Shown: positions 57,318 to 64,000 of the stretch, one piece after another
Layout: each line of letters starts with the position of its first letter
How positions within the stretch are numbered: the first letter of the stretch is position 1
Source: Niabella sp.
Lineage (GTDB): Bacteria > Bacteroidota > Bacteroidia > Chitinophagales > Chitinophagaceae
Reading direction: 5' to 3'
Length of the DNA stretch: 64,000 nt
Assembly: GCA_027493055.1 (NCBI GenBank)
Contig: JAPUDO010000011.1
Coordinates: 1 to 64,000 of the forward strand
Notes under the pieces: generated by a model
Databases searched by the model: none
Seen by the model: only the letters and a program-made list of their open reading frames with translations
Told to the model about the DNA's origin: nothing
Made by a program: the position numbers and the translations under genes

Positions 57318-60146
57318 TTAGAAACCACCTGGCCGGCCACCGGGGCCCATTCCACCAGGGCCAAAGCCGCCGCCTCTCCAGTCGCGTCTTTCTTCATTTC
57401 CCTGCTGCGATGAGGTTTTGCTTTTTCCAAAATTCCGGAGGCTGTAAGTAAAGGTAAGCATAAAGTATTGTTGTAATACCCTGGTGGTTGTAGTTTGAAT
57501 CAGGTTAAAATTGTTCAGTGTCTGGCTAAAACTGTTATTCTGCTTCAGGATATCAAAAACAGAAAGCTTAAGTTCAGCCTGCCTTTTGGCAAGAAACTTT
57601 TTACCAACGGCCGCATTCCACAAAGTGTATTCAACGCCGTCTGCATTTTCCAGCTTATAATTCTGATACGCTATGTTTGTGTTGAAAAACCAGCCGCTTT
57701 CGGACAGGAGGTTTAAAGTGGCGCTGGGGCTTTGCTGAAGGTAGTTTTGACCGGCGCTGGCGTTATTTAACGTACTGCTTGTTTTGGTATAGTTTATATC
57801 GTACCCAACTGTAAAATCTATATACTCACTGATATTACTGCTTAAAACGGCACCACCGCCCATTGTGTTTCGTGTAACAAATCCGGTCACACCATTGTAT
57901 TTACTTGGAGTTTTACCATAATTATAGCTACCGGTAATATTAAAGTTGGATTTGAGCGGTTTGAGCGGAAATGAATATACCAGTAAACCTGAGTAAGCTC
58001 TGTACCCGTTCAGGTTGATATAAGTAGTATTGGTTATACCCTTATCATTGATCACATCGCTTGTAATATAGTTATTGATAGTATTGAAGGATATGTTTGC
58101 TGTAAAGCTGGTATTGTTTTTAGTATTGGCATAAATATACCGGGCCGTACCCCTGTGGTTGTATGCCTGTGCCAGGTTAGGGTTACCCACTATTATGCTT
58201 GTTTGATTGGAGCTGTCAATCACATCCTGCAATTGCTCAATAGATGGAAAATCGGTACCTGCACGGTAATAAATGCGCATATTGCCGTAACGGCCCAGTT
58301 TCCGGGTCCATCTTAAATTAGGTAAGAATGCAAAAAAGTTCTGATCAATAGTAGATGGCATGGGCTTTACCCTGTCACTGGCTAAATTAGAATATTGCAG
58401 ATCAAAACCTGTAGAGAACTGGTTGTCGCGCCCTTTGCCAAGCCTGTAGTTGATTCCACCGTTGTGTGTGGTCACCGTATTTTCAAATACGTTAGACTGG
58501 GACTGATTGGGGATATTATAATCAGTACCATCATGGTCAAAGGTTTCCTGGTTGCGTTTGTTAATACGTATTGACGGTGTATAGCTAAATTCCATCATAC
58601 CCTGTTTGCCAACAGGTTCGGTATAGTTTATCCTGGCTGAGTAATTAGTGCTATTGGTAGGGTTGGTTCTGTACTGGTTACGGACAGCCGGGAGGTTAAT
58701 ATCTTCAAATTTCTCGATATGTGTGAGGTTGTAACTTTCTCCATCGTTTTTGCTGAATTCAGCACGTAAAAAAACAGAAAACGTTCTGCCGGCTTTGCCC
58801 AGGGAACGCCGGTACATCAGGTTGTTTCCAATATTATAGCCATTCCTGTTAGAGGTGCTGCCGGCATCGCTTATATACGAGCTATCCCCGTTTGCATAAA
58901 TAGATGACGTATAATTGGTTGATTTACTATCATTAGTCTGGAAGTTCCAGTTAGGCATAAACATGATGGTATTGTTGGAATCCGGCTTAAACTCAAACCT
59001 CATATTCAACCTGTGGTTATAGTTGGTGGAAGTGGAGGTGCTTTTTGTGGTAAGATTAAGCACCTTTTCATCGGTTGTCATTGTTGGTGAGAACCTGTCT
59101 GTTTCATTTTCATTTTTACTGTTGTTAAAGAAATAGCTTCCGGTAACATTTAGTTTTTCACTCCATTTGTCAGAGTAATTAATTCCAAAAGCATTGGTTG
59201 TGCTGATACCTGATTGCTGGCCATAGAACATGCTGCCACCACCAAAGCCGCCGCCATAACTGCGTCCGCCGCCACCCATAATACCTAACAGGTCTTGCTG
59301 GCCAAAGTTTTGCTGGTTAATATTATTAAAATTCCCAACCAGCGATATGCGCCTGTTGCCATTAAAAAAGCTGGTATTGCCACCCGCCTGGTAGCGGTTA
59401 TCAGTACCATATCCGGCATATATGCGACCAAACTGGCTGTTGCGCATACCGCCACCGCCACGGGTAACAATATTTATAGCTTTTACCGCATTACCGTCAT
59501 CAAACCCTGTAAGCTGGGCCTGTTCGCTTAACCTGTCAAATACCTGGATCTTATCCACCACCTCGGCAGGAAGGTTTCTTATGGCCGTAGTAGCATCATC
59601 TCCAAAAAAGTCCTTACCGTCTACCGTTACTTTCTTTATTTGTTCGCCCTGCCCGGTTACGGTACCATCCCTGGCTACGGTTATACCCGGCATTTTCTTG
59701 ATCAGGTCTTCTACCGTGGCATCGGGGTTTACTTTATACTGGCTGGCACTGAACTGGGTGGTATCTCCTTTTTGAGATACTGCAGGGGCAGAAGCCAGGA
59801 TCACTACACCTTCCAGGGTAGTGGTTTTTTTAGGAATATATACATCGTCCAGGTCCAGAGACGGTGTAGAATCGTTAAGCGCCACAGGCTTTAAAAGCGT
59901 TTCAAATCCTATAGAGGTGGCTCTTAGTATATAATTTCCGCGGGAAACATTAGTAAACAAAAAAGAGCCGGATGAATCGGAAACAGCAGACCGGATAGCA
60001 GCGCTGTCAGATGGATTTAATAGCTGAACGGTGACGCCTTTTACCACAATCCCTTCTACAGGGTCCATTAAGGTGCCTTTAATGGTTTGCGCCTGAACAG
60101 CGATTGTAAAGAGCAAAAACAGCGATAAAAATCCGGTTACTTTCAT
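57318..60146 (-). CDS. Outer-membrane beta-barrel protein with carboxypeptidase-like domain
   Basis: A 942-residue TonB-receptor-like protein from the ATG at 60146, signal peptide 'MKVTGFLSLFLLFTIAVQAQ'. It has an N-domain 'IKGTLMDPVEGIVVKGVTVQLL', then a plug 'QYKVNPDATVEDLIKKMPGITVARDGTVTGQGEQIKKVTVDGKDFFGDDATTAIRNLPAEVVDKIQVFDRLSEQAQLTGFDDGNAVKAINIVT', and a barrel rich in Asn. This matches the 'outer membrane beta-barrel family' (OMP_b-brl_3) seen widely in Bacteroidota, of unknown substrate. The C-terminus is a Gly/Pro/Arg tail ('GGGFGPGGMGPGGRPGGF') after the last strand, which is unusual for a barrel end. It precedes the ECF sigma gene by 59 bp. Confidence 0.88.
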   Translation of the reverse strand: MKVTGFLSLFLLFTIAVQAQTIKGTLMDPVEGIVVKGVTVQLLNPSDSAAIRSAVSDSSGSFLFTNVSRGNYILRATSIGFETLLKPVALNDSTPSLDLDDVYIPKKTTTLEGVVILASAPAVSQKGDTTQFSASQYKVNPDATVEDLIKKMPGITVARDGTVTGQGEQIKKVTVDGKDFFGDDATTAIRNLPAEVVDKIQVFDRLSEQAQLTGFDDGNAVKAINIVTRGGGGMRNSQFGRIYAGYGTDNRYQAGGNTSFFNGNRRISLVGNFNNINQQNFGQQDLLGIMGGGGRSYGGGFGGGSMFYGQQSGISTTNAFGINYSDKWSEKLNVTGSYFFNNSKNENETDRFSPTMTTDEKVLNLTTKSTSTSTNYNHRLNMRFEFKPDSNNTIMFMPNWNFQTNDSKSTNYTSSIYANGDSSYISDAGSTSNRNGYNIGNNLMYRRSLGKAGRTFSVFLRAEFSKNDGESYNLTHIEKFEDINLPAVRNQYRTNPTNSTNYSARINYTEPVGKQGMMEFSYTPSIRINKRNQETFDHDGTDYNIPNQSQSNVFENTVTTHNGGINYRLGKGRDNQFSTGFDLQYSNLASDRVKPMPSTIDQNFFAFLPNLRWTRKLGRYGNMRIYYRAGTDFPSIEQLQDVIDSSNQTSIIVGNPNLAQAYNHRGTARYIYANTKNNTSFTANISFNTINNYITSDVINDKGITNTTYINLNGYRAYSGLLVYSFPLKPLKSNFNITGSYNYGKTPSKYNGVTGFVTRNTMGGGAVLSSNISEYIDFTVGYDINYTKTSSTLNNASAGQNYLQQSPSATLNLLSESGWFFNTNIAYQNYKLENADGVEYTLWNAAVGKKFLAKRQAELKLSVFDILKQNNSFSQTLNNFNLIQTTTTRVLQQYFMLTFTYSLRNFGKSKTSSQQGNEERRDWRGGGFGPGGMGPGGRPGGF

Positions 60147-60567
60147 GTGTATATTGTTATTGATTTTAGTCATCCCGACGTATCGGGAGAATTGCCGCAT
60201 AAAAATCTATCATCGCTATGAACATAGTGTGCTTGAAAATTTTATGCTTCATTTCATAAAAAACTTCTTGTTCGCCTTGTTGGACGCTCAAAAAAACGGA
60301 ATCCTTCGGCATCACTTGATAAAAATCAAGTTGATAGCTCAGGCATTAACGTTTCTTTTTACCGGAGCGGTACAGGTTGTTTACGCATAAATATTTAAAC
60401 CGATAGGCAATTTTTCATTCATAAAATACACAAAGAATGAATGAATCCCGGATGCTTTCGGGATAGGGAAGTTTCCCATGGCTAAAAACAATAATAAATA
60501 TTCATGGGGAAAATTTAGCAGATTAAATGGCTTAGAATATTTATCTTGCGCCACTCAATATTTTTGT
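60147..60567. other. 421-bp gap with hairpins and a promoter-like element
   Basis: Contains two TCCCGA/TCGGGA-type hairpins (60173-60188; and ATCCCG/CGGGAT at 60445-60464), a TTCATTC/GAATGAA stem near 60413-60443, and the promoter-like TATCTTGC at 60542-60549. An ATG frame at 60478 is open into the DUF5606 gene but starts before this promoter and encodes no conserved sequence. An 81-codon frame at 60145-60390 overlaps the hairpins and looks accidental. Confidence 0.5.
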
Positions 60568-61161
60568 ATGGAATATTATAAGTTAGTTGCGGTTACGGGT
60601 TTACCGGGCCTGTATGAATTGATAAGCAGTAAAAAGGACGGTGCTATTGTGCGTTCTTTACAGGACAAATCAACAAAATTTGCATCAACCCGCATTCACC
60701 AGTTTTCGCATTTGGAAAGTATTGAAATTTATACTACCGGCGATAATGTGAACCTGATTGAAGTGTTTAATGCTATGGACAAGGACGGCTCCGGATTGCC
60801 GGACGCCAAAGATGATAAAGCTGTAAAAGCTTATTTTCAGAAAGTTTACCCCGAAATGGATTTTGACCGCGTTTACAACAGCGATATGAAGAAGATTGTA
60901 AAATGGTTCGAGATCTTAAAGAAAAATGACATAGAGTTAAAGCTTTCTGAACCGGAAGAGGAAGTGGCTGAAGAAGCACCGGAAGCTGCTGCAGCAGTTA
61001 CCGAAGCGCCAAAAGAAGAAGTATCAGCAGAAGAAAAACCTAAAAAGAAAAAGGCGGCTGAAAAATCTGCAGAGGCAGCAGTGGAAGAGGAAACGCCAAA
61101 AGCTGCACCCAAAAAAGCAGCCGCTAAAAAGAAAGCAGCCGCTAAGAAAAAAGCTGAATAA
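60568..61161 (+). CDS. DUF5606 protein with histone-H1-like Lys/Ala tail
   Basis: A 197-residue protein from the ATG at 60568 ('MEYYKLVAVTGLPGLYELISSKKDGAIVRSLQDKSTKFASTRIHQFSHLESIEIYTTGDNVNLIEVF'). This is the DUF5606 pattern, with a small SH3-like beta-barrel start. I prefer this ATG over the one at 60478 because a -7-like TATCTTGC lies 19 bp upstream of it and the family begins with 'EYxKLVxVTGxPGLYE'. Residues ~125-197 are an acidic linker followed by a basic Lys/Ala tail ('KKAAAKKKAAAKKKAE') like histone H1 or HU-tail proteins, suggesting nucleic-acid binding. Function is unknown. Confidence 0.85.
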   Translation: MEYYKLVAVTGLPGLYELISSKKDGAIVRSLQDKSTKFASTRIHQFSHLESIEIYTTGDNVNLIEVFNAMDKDGSGLPDAKDDKAVKAYFQKVYPEMDFDRVYNSDMKKIVKWFEILKKNDIELKLSEPEEEVAEEAPEAAAAVTEAPKEEVSAEEKPKKKKAAEKSAEAAVEEETPKAAPKKAAAKKKAAAKKKAE

Positions 61162-61278
61162 TATTTGATAATAGTCAGAAAAGTCAGGAAAGTCCGTAAG
61201 TCGGGAAGACAATATTTATAAAACTCCTAACTTACGGACTTTTGGACTTACTGACTTACGGACTATAATCAGGCAGCC
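61162..61278. repeat. Spacer with inverted 10-bp repeats
   Basis: AGTCCGTAAG at 61191-61200 has inverted copies CTTACGGACT at 61231-61240 and 61255-61264, together with GTCAG/CTGAC half-sites. The transcript can fold into a 20-bp-class imperfect stem, which may act as a terminator for the DUF5606 gene. It is the same kind of degenerate short-repeat spacer as at 9996-10100. Confidence 0.55.
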
Positions 61279-62991
61279 ATGAACGCAGATATAAAACCGG
61301 TACCGAGGCATTTTTTACCCGCAGATTTTGTAATTACAGATTGGCCCGCGCTAGAGCCTTTTTTTACAGAATTGCTGAAAAGGGATATTGCTTCATTTGA
61401 GCAGCTGGAGCAGTGGCTGCAGGACGTAAGCGAGCTGGAAGCAGCCGTAAGCGAAGATGCCTGCTGGCGGCAGATCAAAATGACCTGTGATACAGAAAAT
61501 CAGCAATTGGCCGAGTCGTTTAATTACTTTATGCTGGAAATTCAGCCAAAGATACAGGCCTGCTCCGATCTGCTTAACAGGAAACTGGTGGATTGCCCTT
61601 TTACGGAGAACCTGGAAGGCCCTGCTTATTTCACCTATTTAAGAAACGTAAAGAAGAATATTGATCTTTTCAGGGAAGAAAATATTCCGCTGCAATCTGA
61701 GCTGGCTGTAGAAGCCCAGCAGTTTGGTGTCATAAACGGGAAAATGAGCGTTGAGGTAAACGGGAAGGAGTACACACTGCAACAGGCGGCCCGGTTTTTA
61801 GAAGATCCTGACAGGACCCTGAGGGAGTTTGTTTACAGGAAAATATGGGACCGGAGATTGCAGGATAAAGAGGCGCTGAATAAACTTTATGACAGTCTTT
61901 TGCACAAAAGGAACCAGGTGGCTTTAAACGCCGGCTTTGACAACTACCGCGATTACAGGTTTGCAGAGTTAGGGAGGTTTGACTATACCAAAGAGGATTG
62001 TGTGCAGTTTCATGAAGCGGTAAAACAATATGTTTTACCTATCGTGGACAGCATCTATAAAAAGAAAAAAGCCAGGCTGGGCGTGGATAGCTTCAGGCCC
62101 TGGGATGTAGATGCAGAACCTGTTGGTACAGCGCCGCTGAAGCCATTTCAAACAGGCAGTGAGTTACTGCAGAAAACAACAGATTGCTTTAACAGGTTAA
62201 ACCCGTTTTTTGGTAATTGCCTGCAAAAAATGGATGAGCTGAAAAGATTTGACCTGGAAAGCCGTAAAGGTAAAGCTCCCGGCGGCTATAATTGCCCGCT
62301 GGCAGAAACCGGTGCGCCTTTCATTTTTATGAATGCTGCCGGTACGCTTAATGATGTAATAACCATGGTGCATGAGGGCGGCCACGCCATACATTCTTTC
62401 CTGTCGCACCCGCTAAAGCTTACAGGGTTTAAAGATTACCCTACCGAGTTTGCAGAAGTGGCCAGTATGAGCATGGAGCTTTTTAGCATGAATGAATGGG
62501 GCGTGTTTTTTGAGAAGGAAGAGGAATTAAAACGGGCCAGGGAGCTTCAGTTGGAACGCGTGATCACTGTTTTCCCGTGGATTGCCACTATCGATAAATT
62601 TCAGCAATGGATATATGAAAATCCAGTGCATACGCATGAGGAAAGGTTGAAGAACTGGACCCGCATTTTAAATGAGTTTACGCCTGAAACACTTGATGTA
62701 AGCGATCTGGAAGCGTACCGTAACTATAGCTGGCAGCGGCAGCTGCATTTATTTGAAGTGCCTTTTTATTATATTGAATACGGCATTGCCCAGTTAGGCG
62801 CCATTGGCCTGTGGCAGCAGTTTCAGCAGAATAAAGAACAGGCGTTAAGCAATTATACCAATGCATTAAGCCTCGGAGGCACGCGCCCGTTACCGCAATT
62901 ATTTGAGGCAGCAGGTTTAAAGTTCGATCTTTCTCCGGCGCATATCAAAGGATTGATGGAGTTTGTGAAGGCGGAGATGGAGCGTGTGTAA
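61279..62991 (+). CDS. M3 family oligoendopeptidase
   Basis: A 570-residue zinc metallopeptidase of the thimet/oligopeptidase F (M3) clan. The catalytic region is 'NDVITMVHEGGHAIHSFLSHPL' (HExxH with Zn-binding His and catalytic Glu) and the third ligand Glu lies in 'YPTEFAEVASMSMELFSM'. There is no signal peptide, so it is cytoplasmic and degrades short peptides. The ATG at 61279 is the first in frame and there is no upstream conservation. It forms its own transcription unit. Confidence 0.95.
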   Translation: MNADIKPVPRHFLPADFVITDWPALEPFFTELLKRDIASFEQLEQWLQDVSELEAAVSEDACWRQIKMTCDTENQQLAESFNYFMLEIQPKIQACSDLLNRKLVDCPFTENLEGPAYFTYLRNVKKNIDLFREENIPLQSELAVEAQQFGVINGKMSVEVNGKEYTLQQAARFLEDPDRTLREFVYRKIWDRRLQDKEALNKLYDSLLHKRNQVALNAGFDNYRDYRFAELGRFDYTKEDCVQFHEAVKQYVLPIVDSIYKKKKARLGVDSFRPWDVDAEPVGTAPLKPFQTGSELLQKTTDCFNRLNPFFGNCLQKMDELKRFDLESRKGKAPGGYNCPLAETGAPFIFMNAAGTLNDVITMVHEGGHAIHSFLSHPLKLTGFKDYPTEFAEVASMSMELFSMNEWGVFFEKEEELKRARELQLERVITVFPWIATIDKFQQWIYENPVHTHEERLKNWTRILNEFTPETLDVSDLEAYRNYSWQRQLHLFEVPFYYIEYGIAQLGAIGLWQQFQQNKEQALSNYTNALSLGGTRPLPQLFEAAGLKFDLSPAHIKGLMEFVKAEMERV

Positions 62992-62995
62992 CAGG

Positions 62996-64000
62996 TCATC
63001 TCTTATTTGTACGCTTTGTTTCAAAGTAGATAAGATAAAAGGGGATGGGGTCATACACTGTCTCATGATGAGTCAGAGACTGGTAAAATACCCCTTTAGC
63101 TGTTTCAATTTCCAGCTTTAGCCCGTCAGATTGTAAACTACTGCTATTACTATAAGGAGGCAATAATAACTTTTTGCCCGAGACGTCTATTGCCCTGTCA
63201 TATTTTGAAGCGCTATCCCAGCTATATGCAAAATTCCAGTTTTGAATATCAAACTCACCCTCTGGAAGCTGTTTGTAATAATCTAAAAGAAGTACCATTC
63301 TTCCCTCGTCAAAAAGGGGCGTATTAACCGGGAATAAAATTGATGAAGAGGGCATCCAGAAATTTTCCAGGATATGAGTAGCGATGAGAGTAAAGCCGCC
63401 ACAATGCCGAAGATTAAGACGAGGGCCTTTCTTTCTTTTAATAAGAACACCATTCCTCAGATTATAGGTTTTCCTGTTAGGATATATTTTTTTAGTTTTA
63501 TTGTCAATGAAGTTTGTTTCTGTTGTTTGCCATAACAGAAGCTCTCCTCCTGGGGTGGGATAATACCTGTGCGATACTTTTTTTAAGGTATCAGCATTAT
63601 TCACAAAATACACTTCGTTCAAAGAGCGGGTTCCTAATAATGTTTTTTCGTAAATCTTTCTCCCGGCTACAGTAAGGGTTTCATGAGTAGTATCTTTAAT
63701 GATTTTTGTAAAAACGGAATCTAAAACGCACTGGTGTTGATATTGGATTATGCCTGCATGGCCTCCGGATATTACGGAGTCATATATTGTCATAGCTCCA
63801 TTCAGGCTTTGAGAAACATTGATACCATTGAAATACTTTTTATGTGTATATCCCTTCTTTGTAGTAAGCTGGTAACTCCATTGATCATCATTTTTGTTCA
63901 GAACTGTTGTAGTTAAAAGCTGTGCTAATGTATCGTTTGAAGCTTTTGAAAATACGTAGTTTTCTTTCTGTTTGATACCAGAATTTTCGGGGTAAGGGAT
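62996..64000 (-). CDS. Protein of unknown function, 5' end beyond the window
   Basis: The frame is open from the right edge and ends at 62996, so at least 334 residues are encoded; an internal ATG at 63793 is not the start. The sequence is soluble and beta-rich, with three internal segments 'MTIYDSVISGGHAGIIQYQHQCVLDSVF', 'YYPTPGGELLLWQTTETNFIDNKTKKIYPNRKTYNLRNG' and 'GEFDIQNWNFAYSWDSASKYDRAIDVSGKKLLLPPY'. I do not recognise the family. It is convergent with the M3 peptidase gene, with 4 bp between stops. No signal peptide can be judged because the N-terminus is missing. Confidence 0.7.
   Translation of the reverse strand: MPYPENSGIKQKENYVFSKASNDTLAQLLTTTVLNKNDDQWSYQLTTKKGYTHKKYFNGINVSQSLNGAMTIYDSVISGGHAGIIQYQHQCVLDSVFTKIIKDTTHETLTVAGRKIYEKTLLGTRSLNEVYFVNNADTLKKVSHRYYPTPGGELLLWQTTETNFIDNKTKKIYPNRKTYNLRNGVLIKRKKGPRLNLRHCGGFTLIATHILENFWMPSSSILFPVNTPLFDEGRMVLLLDYYKQLPEGEFDIQNWNFAYSWDSASKYDRAIDVSGKKLLLPPYSNSSSLQSDGLKLEIETAKGVFYQSLTHHETVYDPIPFYLIYFETKRTNKR

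Noticed and set aside
60145-60390. 81-codon plus-strand frame between the barrel gene and the DUF5606 gene
   Set aside because: It overlaps repeat-type hairpins and has no family features or promoter logic.
1-64000. CRISPR arrays, prophage or complete insertion sequences
   Set aside because: No regularly spaced repeats, cas genes, phage structural genes or transposase-like frames with terminal inverted repeats were seen.

Overview
This window comes from a Bacteroidota chromosome, most likely a soil- or plant-associated member of the Chitinophagaceae (genus not determinable here). The evidence is a SusC/SusD pair, GldC, DUF4290 and DUF5606 proteins, many lipoproteins and TonB-dependent receptors, start codons without Shine-Dalgarno sequences, and TAnnTTTG-type promoter elements. 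There is no phage, no CRISPR array and no intact insertion sequence. Both edges cut genes: a glycosyltransferase on the left and an unrecognised protein on the right.

Layout. 0-5 kb: tail of a glycan cluster (two glycosyltransferase-type genes), an AAA/DUF4143 ATPase behind a 17-bp-arm palindrome, an RluA-type pseudouridine synthase, gldC and another glycosyltransferase-like gene. 5-13 kb: DUF4290 protein, a decayed toxin-antitoxin pair, a BtuB-like TonB receptor with a coupled small ORF, an overlapping trmB / DUF5522 / alkyltransferase-like operon, a SixA-like phosphatase and a long-form PurF. 13-14.2 kb: a small island of mobile remnants. It holds a truncated 'mobile mystery protein' A/B pair and a tRNA-Arg(CCT) whose 5' half is duplicated around a 79-residue GIY-YIG nuclease gene.

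14.2-39.5 kb: a large pectin-utilisation locus. A leftward arm (LacI regulator, GntP-type permease, glycerate kinase) is divergent from a rightward arm: SusC, SusD, a beta-helix surface lipoprotein, three tandem PL1-type pectate lyases, a PL10-type pectate lyase, a CE12-type acetylesterase, two alpha/beta-hydrolase esterases, a DUF1593 protein, two CE8 pectinesterases and a GH43 enzyme. Two nearly identical 31-bp sites with an AACGTT core flank the divergent promoter region and are the likely LacI operators. Working model: esterases strip methyl and acetyl groups, surface and secreted lyases cut polygalacturonate, SusCD imports oligomers, GH43 trims arabinose or xylose side chains, and the leftward arm handles a small organic acid. 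No GH28, GH105 or KDG-pathway gene is present.

39.5-64 kb: an LpxH-like phosphoesterase with a glycosyltransferase, a HAD phosphatase, a DUF418 membrane protein, a beta-propeller-like cell-surface protein, galE, a Pit phosphate transporter with its PhoU-like partner, a TonB receptor with a Gly-Asn-linker lipoprotein, a large outer-membrane beta-barrel protein followed by an ECF sigma / anti-sigma-like / two small envelope proteins operon, a DUF5606 protein and an M3 oligopeptidase.

The most unusual structure is the tRNA-Arg/GIY-YIG unit at 13803-14212. A 309-bp unit bounded by exact 26-bp copies of the tRNA 5' end has split the tRNA promoter from the intact tRNA, placing a nuclease ORF between them. 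All identifications are by motif recognition; no database search was run.
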